From assembly GCA_003566395.1 (NCBI GenBank), contig PXDL01000273.1, positions 1-14,866 of the forward strand: a stretch of 14,866 nt of DNA, read 5' to 3'. Made by a program: the position numbers and the translations under genes. This document shows positions 7,729-14,866 of the stretch, piece by piece (within the stretch, counting starts at the first letter, position 1; every line of letters begins with the position of its first letter). The notes under the pieces are model-generated. The model was not told where the DNA came from. It searched no databases and saw only the letters and a list, made by a program, of their open reading frames with translations. The DNA comes from Balneolia bacterium (lineage in GTDB: Bacteria; Bacteroidota; Rhodothermia; Balneolales; Cyclonatronaceae).

Positions 7729-8334
7729 TCAGTCTATTTCGTCAATCAGGTCGTCGAGGTCTTCTGCTCCCGGCGCTCCGGTACTTTCCGGAACAATTTG
7801 ATCAGACCCGGAAGCCTTTCTTCTGCGCAACGGTTCTTGTTTCTGTTCCTGCTCTTCATCTTTTGGGAGCGCGTACATCTCCGAATTATCTTTCTGAAAA
7901 CTTTCCAGAGATTTTTGGGCGATGTCCAGATAGGAATTCATCCCCCGTATTATTTCTTCCCGTCGTTCCAGCAGCTTCATAATGCTCTGGCGGATTTTCT
8001 GGCGCTCCTGTCTGGACTCCTGAATTATATTTTCGGCTTCAATCTCGGCTTTTTCGAGTTTGTTCTTGGCATCCCGGCGCGCGTTTTCCAGCCGCTGCTC
8101 GGCGTTTTCGCGGGCCGTTTGGAGGGTTTCGTGAAGGGTGGCTTCAATCCGCTGATAGTGGCTGAGCTTGTCATTCACCTGCTTGAGATCGCGTTCAAGG
8201 TCTTTCATTTTACTCACCTGATGCTCCCACTCGTTTGCGAGCATACTCAGAAACGCGTTTACTTCTGCTACATCGTATCCCCGGATCGCTTTTGCAAATG
8301 TGCGTTGCTTGATCTCAAGTGCCGTAATACTCAT
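7729..8334 (-). CDS. divIVA: DivIVA domain coiled-coil protein
   Basis: The first about 40 residues carry the DivIVA N-terminal signature (LEIKQRTFAKAIRGYDVAEV then NAFLSMLANEWE), which in characterised homologues binds curved membrane. Residues about 40-150 form a long charged heptad coiled coil (many E/K/R/Q), consistent with oligomerisation. The tail is Gln/Glu-rich, then Ser/Pro/Gly, ending in an acidic LDDLIDEID motif that could recruit partners. The length of 201 residues is normal for the family. In Gram-positives DivIVA organises pole and septum. Its role in Gram-negative Bacteroidota-type cells is poorly defined. The gene begins at ATG 8334, only 16 bases after the T-tract of an intrinsic terminator, and punA follows closely. 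Confidence 0.92.
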   Translation of the reverse strand: MSITALEIKQRTFAKAIRGYDVAEVNAFLSMLANEWEHQVSKMKDLERDLKQVNDKLSHYQRIEATLHETLQTARENAEQRLENARRDAKNKLEKAEIEAENIIQESRQERQKIRQSIMKLLERREEIIRGMNSYLDIAQKSLESFQKDNSEMYALPKDEEQEQKQEPLRRRKASGSDQIVPESTGAPGAEDLDDLIDEID

Positions 8335-8350
8335 AATTCAATTTAGAATT

Positions 8351-8377
8351 CAAATAAAAGCCGGTTTAGAAACCGGC
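8351..8377 (-). terminator. Intrinsic terminator of the PspB-like gene pair
   Basis: On the minus strand an 8-bp perfect stem GCCGGTTT / AAACCGGC closes a two-base loop (CT) and is followed directly by TTTTATTTG. It lies 64 bases after the stop of the 8442-8795 gene, so it ends that transcription unit. There is no T-tract on the plus-strand side, so it acts in one direction. Confidence 0.85.
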
Positions 8378-8441
8378 GTTTCCATACAAGCTTGCAGGAA
8401 CGATGATTAAACCTACAATTTAACGAATGAGTGGGAGAATA

Positions 8442-8795
8442 TCACGATTTTAACTGATTCTTTAGTCTTGATTTCTCACTACTCCAGATATCTTCGTTTT
8501 TCTCTTTATCAGGCCCGGATGCCGGGTCTTTTTCCGGATGAATTTTGCGTGATGACAGTGTCTTAGGCTCTGTATCATACTCTTCATCAGACACGATTTC
8601 TTCCAGGGCACGGAGTCTGTTTTCGGTGCGCTCAATAAACTCGTTCATCTCCTGCGCTTTCACCGAGTATTCTGAATTGTACTTCTTATCGATACGATAC
8701 TTTATCAGTTTCCCGGTCAGATATATAATATAAAAAGCCGGCCCGAATACGGCTATAATCGCAACAAGCGGTATAATGAGGTCTTCGTTGAACAT
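8442..8795 (-). CDS. Small membrane-anchored coiled-coil protein, PspB-like
   Basis: 117 residues. A single membrane helix lies at about 6-29 (LIIPLVAIIAVFGPAFYIIYLTG). A basic stretch KLIKYRIDKK and a short amphipathic coiled coil follow (EMNEFIERTENRLRALEEIV, about 49-68), then a hydrophilic Ser/Lys/Glu-rich tail. The order membrane helix / basic linker / coiled coil ending ALEEIVSDEEYD resembles PspB of the phage-shock system (in E. coli the helix ends ALESILDAEHP). The tail is longer than in PspB. It is predicted to sit in the inner membrane with a cytoplasmic coiled coil. It starts 12 bases after its neighbour stops, so the two are co-transcribed. No PspA or PspC is visible here, so a phage-shock role is unproven. 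Confidence 0.82.
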   Translation of the reverse strand: MFNEDLIIPLVAIIAVFGPAFYIIYLTGKLIKYRIDKKYNSEYSVKAQEMNEFIERTENRLRALEEIVSDEEYDTEPKTLSSRKIHPEKDPASGPDKEKNEDIWSSEKSRLKNQLKS

Positions 8796-8807
8796 AATCT
8801 GTTAAAA

Positions 8808-9110
8808 CTAAGATTGAGTTTTTTTGCGGGCAAGTTCGTTCACCAGCCGCTGATTATCCTTGGCAGGATCAGGTTCGGCACGCTCCGAGTTGTAAACCCC
8901 TGCCGCTCTGTCCTGGAAGTTGTCGGGATCCGAAACTGCTATAATTTCAAGATTTTCAATGCGTTTTTCAAGTTTCTTTACTGAATCATGGATTTCGTTG
9001 AGCATTTTATCATTACCCTGAAATCTCATTTTGTTCTTCTGGTTCTTGGTGTAAATATCGGCCAATATTCCCACGACAATAATAATTGCTAAAAAAGTCC
9101 ACAGATTCAT
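8808..9110 (-). CDS. Small membrane-anchored coiled-coil protein, PspB-like
   Basis: 100 residues. An N-terminal membrane helix lies at about 4-20 (WTFLAIIIVVGILADIY), then KNQKNK, then a coiled coil at about 38-55 (EIHDSVKKLEKRIENLEIIA) directly followed by SDPDNFQDR. The coiled-coil end and following turn resemble the PspB ending (ALESILDAEHPNWRDR in E. coli), more closely than in the next gene. The C-terminal 30 residues are hydrophilic. It is the first gene of a two-gene unit that ends at the terminator at 8351-8377. The shared architecture suggests the pair arose by duplication or that the products form hetero-oligomers (inference). Confidence 0.8.
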   Translation of the reverse strand: MNLWTFLAIIIVVGILADIYTKNQKNKMRFQGNDKMLNEIHDSVKKLEKRIENLEIIAVSDPDNFQDRAAGVYNSERAEPDPAKDNQRLVNELARKKTQS

Positions 9111-9211
9111 AGAGCTGCAAATTAGGATGAGTGTTACGAAGTGTACCTGAGCCTAATTTACGGAATCGCCTGCTCAATGTTGTGTGTAAATCAGGCCTCT
9201 AAAGCCTTCAG

Positions 9212-9841
9212 CTACGCCCCGTTATACAGCATTGTTATTCCGTTAATAATGAATTGCACTCCAATACACAAGGCAATAAAACCCATCATACGGGTGAGTG
9301 CGGTCATCCCGGTTTTGCCGAGTACTTTCACCATTTTAGGCGAAATCCTGAGCACCGCAAAACTGGCTGCGGCCACCAGCACTACTGCAACAAACAGGGT
9401 GATGTAATCCCAGAAGTCCACCGCCTGAGAGCTGAACCCCAGCACAACGGCGATACTGCCCGGCCCTGAAAGCAGCGGCATGGCAAGCGGGCTAAACGAG
9501 ATGTCGGGCTTAAGCCGGGCCTCGTCTTCATCTTCATCGGTTATTTTGCGTCCCGACTCCTTCGGGTTCAGCAGCGAATAGGCAAAACGCATGATCATCA
9601 GCCCGCCGGCAATCCGGATGCCTTCAATACTGATACCAAAGAAATTGATGATATAGGTACCACCGAACAGAAAAGCTCCGAGAATAAACACCATGTAGAT
9701 GGTGCCCCACAGCGCCTGCCTGTTTCGCTCCCGGTCGGTTAAGTCCTGGGTAAGCGCCAAAAACACCGTCATGGCCGTAAACGGATTTACGATGGCGAAA
9801 ATAGAGATGAAGGTCGTAACTAATACACTTATTGAAAACAA
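9212..9841 (-). CDS. MarC family integral membrane protein
   Basis: 209 residues with about six membrane segments. Family hallmarks are the N-terminal FAIVNPFTAMTVFLALT, the region GISIEGIRIAGGLMIM (69-84), and the PLLSGPGSIAVVLG stretch (123-135) after a charged acidic loop (ITDEDEDEARLK). MarC proteins (UPF0056) are inner-membrane proteins of uncertain substrate; the original link to multiple antibiotic resistance was not upheld. The start is a TTG at 9841. No ATG or GTG lies between it and the upstream in-frame stop, and the first internal Met would remove the conserved first helix. A 131-base gap separates it from the PAQR gene on the same strand. Confidence 0.92.
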   Translation of the reverse strand: MFSISVLVTTFISIFAIVNPFTAMTVFLALTQDLTDRERNRQALWGTIYMVFILGAFLFGGTYIINFFGISIEGIRIAGGLMIMRFAYSLLNPKESGRKITDEDEDEARLKPDISFSPLAMPLLSGPGSIAVVLGFSSQAVDFWDYITLFVAVVLVAAASFAVLRISPKMVKVLGKTGMTALTRMMGFIALCIGVQFIINGITMLYNGA

Positions 9842-9972
9842 TGATTCAGAAATTAAATAACATGCAACTACGGGTCCGTGGAGCCGAAGTCGTCATACAA
9901 CAATTGTAAATGATGGCTTTGCAAAACCGTTCTTTTGCCCGTCTTCTGCCTTATCACTAAAATCTGACGTGC

Positions 9973-10623
9973 TTAGGAAATCGGCAGGTAGAAGTATATA
10001 ACCCAGAAATGGCAAAAACTTCCCGCCATCACAAAAAGATGCCAGATTTCATGGAAACCGAACCAGCCGGGCACCGGATTTGGGCGACGTAAGCCGTACA
10101 CTACGGCGCCAAGTGTATAACAAATTCCGCCGGCCACAATCCAGCTAACGGCCGAAGCGGAAAGGCTTCCAAACGCGTAAGGCAGCACAAGCAGACCAAG
10201 CCAGCCCATTCCGAGATAGAGCGCCAGAGAAAGCCACACAGGCGCATGCAGCCAAAAAAGTTTGAACAATGTCCCTACAACCGCTATGCCCCAAATAAGG
10301 CTGAAAAAAAGCCATTTTGCTTGTCCGTCAATCAAAAGAAGGGTAAACGGAGTGAAGGTGCCGGCAATGAAAAAGTAGATCATTACGTGGTCGAAGGTGC
10401 GCAGAATTTTTGTGATGCTCTCCGAAACCGTAAACATGTGATAGACCGTACTTGCCGTGTACATGAGTATCATCGTGCCCCCGAAAACGGCAAAGGCTAC
10501 CATTTCAACAGGAGCCTGTGCAGAAAACATCATCAGAATAAGTCCGACGGCAGCCAGCAGCGCACCGGCCATATGTGTAAGGCAGCTAACCGGATCTTTG
10601 ATTTTAAGCAACAGCTCCTTCAT
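9973..10623 (-). CDS. trhA: PAQR / hemolysin III family membrane protein (TrhA type)
   Basis: 216 residues with seven predicted membrane helices, the normal size for the family. Diagnostic residues are DPVSCLTHMAG near the N-terminus, STVYH (58-62), FDH (77-79), IAGTFTPF (86-93) and HEIWH (191-195) in the last helix. His62, His191 and His195 correspond to the zinc ligands of adiponectin receptors, with Ser58 and Asp78 as the remaining conserved polar residues. Bacterial members are tied to membrane fluidity homeostasis and are often mislabelled hemolysin. The gene starts 12 bases after the DUF4835 stop, so co-transcription is likely. Confidence 0.94.
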   Translation of the reverse strand: MKELLLKIKDPVSCLTHMAGALLAAVGLILMMFSAQAPVEMVAFAVFGGTMILMYTASTVYHMFTVSESITKILRTFDHVMIYFFIAGTFTPFTLLLIDGQAKWLFFSLIWGIAVVGTLFKLFWLHAPVWLSLALYLGMGWLGLLVLPYAFGSLSASAVSWIVAGGICYTLGAVVYGLRRPNPVPGWFGFHEIWHLFVMAGSFCHFWVIYFYLPIS

Positions 10624-10635
10624 TCTGCGCCCTCT

Positions 10636-11589
10636 CTACTGAAGCTTGTCGTATTCACTTACGTGGCTGTTATCCATATCCACGAGCAGGTTGTAAGCTT
10701 CGAGCCTGATGTCCAGATCGGCATCCAGAAATGCAGCCGTAAACTCGCGGTATTTTGCAGAGAAAAGCAGATCAAACAGATAGCGCTCGGTGGTCTGACG
10801 ACGCGTATCGCGAAGCAGCTCCAACGCTTCGAAAATATTTTGACGGGCGCGATCGGTGTTCAGGGTAAACTGATCCAGCCCCAGCCGGTGGTATTTATAG
10901 ATGGCTCTCCGGATACCCTCGTAATTCGGATTGGTCAGCTGGGTCACAAGGCCGTTGCGGTTTCGGCGCGTACCAACCGACGACCACCCGCTCGCTCCTG
11001 AAGACTGTGCCACGTTTACAATGTGCTCGGCATTCCGAAGAAAGGAAGACCCCCCGAGTTCGGAAAAAGAATCGTAGTCGTAAGCCAGCACTATAAACAT
11101 ATAAAAATCTATAACCGAAGCGATATCATCGTACTGATTGTCATCCCGGATTATATTCCGGTTTCGGTTAAAGTTGAAGCGCCAGTTTCCGTCGTTGATG
11201 ATCAGCAAAGGAGTTTTGGTGACCGTGTTATAAATAGGGCGATACGACTGAATAACAAGATTGGCATCGAAATTCCCGCCTGAATCCACATCCAGAAGCG
11301 TAATCTGCAAATCGACTTCAATGCGCTCATCTTCCAGATACGTGTCCTCGGTCCAGCGAGTCTCGTTGATATAGTTCTCGATCAACGGGCGAAGCTGATC
11401 GAGGTAGTCATAATCGGAACTGCTTATCTGGCTTGAATTAACAGTTACTCGCGACCGCAACTCCTGGGCTTCGGCAACCTCAACTGCCGAAAAAACAAGC
11501 AGGAGAAAGATAAGAGAAAATAAATGGACGGATTTTCGAAACTGCACAGCTTCTGTTATTTTAATTATTAAGCTCAGGTTTTTTACCAC
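10636..11589 (-). CDS. DUF4835 family secreted/periplasmic protein
   Basis: Up to 317 residues. A signal peptide (SLIFLLLVFSAVEVAEA, cleavage before QELR) precedes a mature part typical of DUF4835, a Bacteroidota-specific family: INETRWTEDTYLEDERIEVD, then YNTVTKTPLLIINDGNWRFNF, then DFYMFIVLAYDYDSFSELGG. Some databases associate this family with type IX secretion (name PorD), but I am not certain of that assignment. The longest frame starts at GTG 11589. A second in-frame GTG at 11547 (residue 15) gives a more normal signal peptide beginning VQFRKSVHLF and leaves 59 bases for divergent promoters, so it is the more likely start. It is divergent from the PorV-like gene and followed by the PAQR gene. 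Confidence 0.92.
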   Translation of the reverse strand: MVKNLSLIIKITEAVQFRKSVHLFSLIFLLLVFSAVEVAEAQELRSRVTVNSSQISSSDYDYLDQLRPLIENYINETRWTEDTYLEDERIEVDLQITLLDVDSGGNFDANLVIQSYRPIYNTVTKTPLLIINDGNWRFNFNRNRNIIRDDNQYDDIASVIDFYMFIVLAYDYDSFSELGGSSFLRNAEHIVNVAQSSGASGWSSVGTRRNRNGLVTQLTNPNYEGIRRAIYKYHRLGLDQFTLNTDRARQNIFEALELLRDTRRQTTERYLFDLLFSAKYREFTAAFLDADLDIRLEAYNLLVDMDNSHVSEYDKLQ

Positions 11590-11606
11590 AGCCGTATCTG
11601 TAAGCT

Positions 11607-12461
11607 ATGAAAACGACAGCACAGATAAAAAAGTATTACTCTGCTTTACGCCCGAACGTTCTGTTTCCGGCCCTTTTGTTGGTCCTGATGTTTTGGGCCG
11701 AGACAGCTGAAGCACAACTTACCCTCGGTGCAAGAGGTGCTTCAATGGGTGAATCGGTTACTGCGCTTCCAAGCGGCAGCTGGGGCGTTTTTGGCAACCC
11801 GGCGATGCTATACGGAACCGATAACGAAGCCGCCTTCTACGGCATCAGGAATTTCGGCCTGTCCGAACTTACCGATATGGCTTTTGCCGCCCATTACCAT
11901 CATCACAACTACGGAAGTATAGCAGCCGGCAGCCACACCTACGGATTCGAAAAATTCCGCGAAAGCCGTTTTCGCCTTGGCTATGCCTATGAATATGTCG
12001 GGATTCAGGCCGGTATCGCCCTCAATTACACGCATATTCAGATACAGGATTACGGTTCGGCGGGAACGCTTCTTTTCGATGCAGGGGTGGCCTATCCGCT
12101 TCCCGTGCCCGGTGAGTTGTGGATTGGTGCCAAAGCCACGAACATCAGCCGGTCGAGAATAGGCGAGGCCCGGGAAGAATTACCACGCGAGCTTTCCATC
12201 GGATTTTCATACAAACTTTCCGATCGCGGCACCATTACCGGAGATGTCGTCAAAGATGTTCGTTTCCCGGTTTCCTACCGTGGTGGTATTGAAGTGCGGC
12301 TGGTGGACCGTCTTTACATGCGGGGCGGACTTACCACGGAACCGGTAACGTATTCTGTAGGGATGGGTTTTTCGCACCAGTCGTTTTCCATCAATCTTGT
12401 GGCCCGCCAACACTATGCCCTCGACTGGAGTCCCGGTCTCGACTTCAGCTTAAGCTGGTAA
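11607..12461 (+). CDS. PorV/PorQ-like (FadL-superfamily) outer-membrane barrel protein
   Basis: 284 residues. The signal peptide ends AETAEA before QLTLG. The mature N-terminus LGARGASMGESVTALPSG and then WGVFGNPAML is the conserved entry motif of PorV/PorQ/UPF0164 barrels (GA..A.MG..... followed by NPA.L). The rest is alternating aromatic/hydrophobic strands with polar turns, ending DWSPGLDFSLSW with a terminal aromatic as expected for outer-membrane insertion. It is shorter than typical PorV, so it is unlikely to be the true T9SS shuttle protein. PorQ-like or a separate branch is possible. It starts at ATG 11607 and the next gene begins 10 bases after its stop, which suggests joint function. 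Confidence 0.88.
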   Translation: MKTTAQIKKYYSALRPNVLFPALLLVLMFWAETAEAQLTLGARGASMGESVTALPSGSWGVFGNPAMLYGTDNEAAFYGIRNFGLSELTDMAFAAHYHHHNYGSIAAGSHTYGFEKFRESRFRLGYAYEYVGIQAGIALNYTHIQIQDYGSAGTLLFDAGVAYPLPVPGELWIGAKATNISRSRIGEAREELPRELSIGFSYKLSDRGTITGDVVKDVRFPVSYRGGIEVRLVDRLYMRGGLTTEPVTYSVGMGFSHQSFSINLVARQHYALDWSPGLDFSLSW

Positions 12462-12471
12462 CACTTCTGCT

Positions 12472-14547
12472 ATGGCAACATTGTTACGAAACATCATCCT
12501 TCTCTCTTTTGTGTTTCTGCTGAGCCTTGCTGCTACCGACGCCCTGGCTCAGGCCGAACCCGACACCGCACGCACCGTTGAAGAAGATATCGAACGGGCA
12601 CTTGAAGATTTCGATCCCGACGACGAAGATGTGGACCCCGAGTTGCTCACCCAGTTCCTTCTCGACCTTGCCGCAAATCCGATTAACATCAATTCAGCTT
12701 CTGTAAGTGAACTGGCCTCGCTTCCGGGCATGAACATCCGCCACGCCCGGGGAGTGATAGCTTACAGAAACACCAAACCATTCGAAACGGTTGATGAACT
12801 TGTGGAAGTCTCCGGGATAGGTCCGGCCACGATGGAGCGTGTTCGCCCGTACATAACGGTGGGCAGCCGGGCCGAACTTACGCGAAGGCTGCTGCTCAGC
12901 CCCGGATTCTGGACACAGCGCGGACGCTTCCAGTATATTTCACGCGGTCAGCGGGTACTCGAACAGCAGACCGGTTATACCGATCCCGAATTTGAAGGTC
13001 AGTCTCGTTATGCCGGTAATCCGTGGCGCTTTTATCAGCGCTTCAATTACCGGAGCAATCACATTTCGCTAAACCTGACCCAGCTCAAACAACCCGGCGA
13101 GCCTCTCGGCGGCCCCACCGATTTCGATTTTAATTCATGGCATGCCGGTATTCAGGATGTGGGAATTGTCAGAAGGCTGGTTATCGGTGATTACGGCGTT
13201 TGGGCCGGTCAGGGACTTGTGCTTCACACCGGTCTCGGATTTGGTAAAGGCCGGGAAGTCATCGGAGCGCCGTCCCGGAATGAGCGCGGCGCTGTGCCCT
13301 ATCAGTCAAGTGAGCAAACCCGGTTTATGCGAGGGGCGGCTCTTACTATCGGTCGTGAGCTTCAGTTTACCGCCTTTTATTCGAACCGCCCTCTAAGCGC
13401 CACTGTTGTTGAGGGAGATTCCATCCGGTTTCCCAGCTCTACCGGGCTTCACCGAACACCCACCGAGCGTGCCCGGCGCAATAACACAAATCTCGAGATG
13501 TATGGCGGCCGCGCGGTCTGGAATTCCGACTTCGGCATAATAGGGGCTACAGGCTATTTTGCCGAATATGATAAATATATCGTACCCGGCACCGGACTTC
13601 ACAACCGCTTCGATTTTGAGGGGAGGAAGGCATCAACCTTTGGGGTGGATTACCGCTTGTTTGTACGTTCGGTTGTGTTGTATGGTGAAGCCGCCCGAAG
13701 CCGGAACGGAGGCATGGGATTCGTAGGAGGACTTGAATACCCGATTGATGAGTTCACCGATATAGCGGTGGTGTACCGGAACTACGCCCGTGATTTTCAA
13801 TCCATTTTCGGCTCCGGGTTTGATGAAGCCGGTCGCTTTCCGCAGAATGAAGAAGGGCTGTATGTTGGCATCGCACGTCAGGTCACTTCCGGACTAAAAC
13901 TCTCCGGATTCTTCGATCAGTTCCGGTTTCCGGGCCCGCGTTTCGGTACAAGGCAGCCAACATCCGGCTACGAAATGCTGGGCTTGGCCGAATACAGGTT
14001 TTCGCGTGATCTGAATCTGTATCTGCTGGCACGCACTAAAATCAGGGAAAACGACTATCTGATTCAGGATGAATTCGGGCGCTCGGTAAATGTACTTGGC
14101 CAGGATGCGCGTACTTCGGTTCGCACTCAGCTTGAATATCAGATAGCGCGGAACCTGAGGATGCGTACTCGCCTGGAATGGGTACGCGCCCGCGACAGAG
14201 ACGGAGATCCGGAAAGCGGAATGATGCTTTTCCAGGATATACGATGGCTCCCAATTGAGAATTTGACCGTGGATATGCGAATGGCCGTTTTCGAAACCGA
14301 GAGCTTTACATCACGCATATTCACCTTTGAAAATGATCTGCTCTACGTTTTTTCGAACACGGCCCTGTTCGGTCAGGGGCAGCGGGCGTACGTGTTGATG
14401 CGCTACTCGGCTTCCCGGAACGTGGATTTCTGGCTGAAGTATGCCGCCACGGTTTATGAAGACCGTCAGGTAATCGGCAGCGGCCTGAACGAATCGGAGG
14501 GGAATACCAGATCGCAGATCGGTTTGCAAATGCGCGTTACTTTTTGA
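12472..14547 (+). CDS. Helix-hairpin-helix (ComEA-like) protein with predicted outer-membrane barrel
   Basis: 691 residues. The signal peptide ends at LSLAATDALAQ (about 27). An acidic linker follows (FDPDDEDVDPE, 47-57). Tandem HhH motifs span about 70-130: ININSASVSELASLPGM, then ARGVIAYRN, then VDELVEVSGIGPATMERVRP. This is the arrangement of the ComEA DNA-binding domain. Residues about 140-691 are rich in Tyr/Phe/Arg/Gly alternating strands and end in MRVTF, an outer-membrane-type terminal Phe. In other bacteria periplasmic ComEA pulls in DNA during transformation. A fusion to a barrel suggests nucleic-acid handling at the outer membrane, but the HhH fold also binds protein, so this is inference. 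It is translationally close to the PorV-like gene. Confidence 0.9.
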   Translation: MATLLRNIILLSFVFLLSLAATDALAQAEPDTARTVEEDIERALEDFDPDDEDVDPELLTQFLLDLAANPININSASVSELASLPGMNIRHARGVIAYRNTKPFETVDELVEVSGIGPATMERVRPYITVGSRAELTRRLLLSPGFWTQRGRFQYISRGQRVLEQQTGYTDPEFEGQSRYAGNPWRFYQRFNYRSNHISLNLTQLKQPGEPLGGPTDFDFNSWHAGIQDVGIVRRLVIGDYGVWAGQGLVLHTGLGFGKGREVIGAPSRNERGAVPYQSSEQTRFMRGAALTIGRELQFTAFYSNRPLSATVVEGDSIRFPSSTGLHRTPTERARRNNTNLEMYGGRAVWNSDFGIIGATGYFAEYDKYIVPGTGLHNRFDFEGRKASTFGVDYRLFVRSVVLYGEAARSRNGGMGFVGGLEYPIDEFTDIAVVYRNYARDFQSIFGSGFDEAGRFPQNEEGLYVGIARQVTSGLKLSGFFDQFRFPGPRFGTRQPTSGYEMLGLAEYRFSRDLNLYLLARTKIRENDYLIQDEFGRSVNVLGQDARTSVRTQLEYQIARNLRMRTRLEWVRARDRDGDPESGMMLFQDIRWLPIENLTVDMRMAVFETESFTSRIFTFENDLLYVFSNTALFGQGQRAYVLMRYSASRNVDFWLKYAATVYEDRQVIGSGLNESEGNTRSQIGLQMRVTF

Positions 14548-14650
14548 AGCTTCGCCAGGAGCTAAGCGGTTATGACCACCACAAAAACCATCACCCTGAA
14601 AACAAGATTTTGCGAGCCTAAACTTTTCCAGCCGAACCCTCCGGATTATT

Positions 14651-14866
14651 TTAAAATACGCTGCTGAGTTTTTCACAAATCTGCTCAAGTACGCGCCTGT
14701 CGGTTTCATCCATGGCGGCTACGGTATGAGAGTCAATATCCAGCTGAGCCACAAACTTTCCGTTCTTCATTACCGGTACCACGATTTCCGACTTGACATG
14801 GATGTTGCAGGAGAGGTAGTTATCCTGGGCGTTAACATCATCCACCACAAAGGTTTGGTGCGATTC
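14651..14866 (-). CDS. msrC: Free methionine-R-sulfoxide reductase, GAF type (partial)
   Basis: Only the C-terminal 71 residues are inside the window; the frame is open at the right edge, starting with ESHQTF. VVDDVNA, then LSCN (the conserved cysteine region) and KSEIVVPVMKNGKF, then QLDIDSHTVAAMDETD match the end of fRMsr proteins (E. coli MsrC), which reduce free Met-R-sulfoxide in the cytoplasm. The Cys in YLSCN aligns with the catalytic cysteine of the family. The other two cysteines and the first half of the GAF domain lie outside. It ends convergently with the HhH gene, 103 bases apart. Confidence 0.88.
   Translation of the reverse strand, partial: ESHQTFVVDDVNAQDNYLSCNIHVKSEIVVPVMKNGKFVAQLDIDSHTVAAMDETDRRVLEQICEKLSSVF

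Noticed and set aside
9192..9211. Possible terminator after the MarC gene (AGGC...GCCT)
   Set aside because: The stem is only four base pairs with a seven-base loop and no T-tract follows on the minus strand.
9141..9407. 88-residue plus-strand ORF between and over the small membrane gene and the MarC gene
   Set aside because: It overlaps the 3' end of the MarC gene in antisense. The apparent hydrophobicity comes from the opposite membrane-protein coding sequence.
10246..11001. 251-residue plus-strand ORF
   Set aside because: It is antisense to two recognised genes (PAQR and DUF4835), spans their junction and has no recognisable domain.
14548..14650. Bidirectional terminator between the HhH gene and the sulfoxide reductase gene
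   Set aside because: Convergent genes make one likely, but I found no stem of more than about four base pairs followed by a T-tract on either strand.

Overview
The window looks like chromosomal DNA of a Bacteroidota/Balneolota-type Gram-negative bacterium (inference). The clues are a DUF4835 protein, a PorV/PorQ-like outer-membrane barrel, a helix-hairpin-helix outer-membrane protein, Bacteroidota-style signal peptides ending in AQ or AEA-Q, few Shine-Dalgarno sites and moderate GC. Genus cannot be read from the sequence. I see no rRNA, tRNA, CRISPR array, insertion sequence or phage gene.

Layout. (1) Bases 1-5484, minus strand: one uninterrupted reading frame of 1828 codons that starts at 5484 and runs off the left edge without a stop. 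It encodes a giant secreted right-handed parallel beta-helix protein with a signal peptide, a long first beta-helix, an NNWWG/FDPWL closing motif, an Ig/CARDB-like linker and a second NosD/CASH-type beta-helix. All plus-strand ORFs across this stretch are shadows of it. (2) 5509-5927: AT-rich intergenic DNA with a small palindrome. (3) 5928-8334, minus: an Asp/Glu-rich protein of unknown function, a class I purine nucleoside phosphorylase (punA) and a DivIVA-like coiled-coil protein. The last two are 21 bases apart and likely co-transcribed. (4) 8351-8377: an intrinsic terminator that closes a two-gene minus-strand unit (8442-9110) of small membrane/coiled-coil proteins resembling PspB. (5) 9212-11589, minus: a MarC-family membrane protein, then a PAQR/hemolysin III (TrhA-type) protein 12 bases behind a DUF4835 protein. 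(6) 11607-14547, plus, divergent from DUF4835: a PorV/PorQ-like barrel and, 10 bases later, a 691-residue protein with ComEA-type helix-hairpin-helix motifs before a predicted outer-membrane barrel. (7) 14651-14866, minus: the C-terminal part of a free methionine-R-sulfoxide reductase, cut by the right edge.

How it fits together. Much of the window concerns the cell envelope. DUF4835 and PorV/PorQ-like proteins belong to families associated with type IX secretion or gliding lineages. The giant beta-helix is the kind of large secreted adhesin or carbohydrate-interacting protein such systems export, but its C-terminus, where a sorting domain would be, lies outside the window. The best candidates for something little described are the giant modular beta-helix protein, the operon pairing a FadL-like barrel with an HhH-barrel fusion (possible DNA handling at the outer membrane, inference), and the tandem PspB-like pair.
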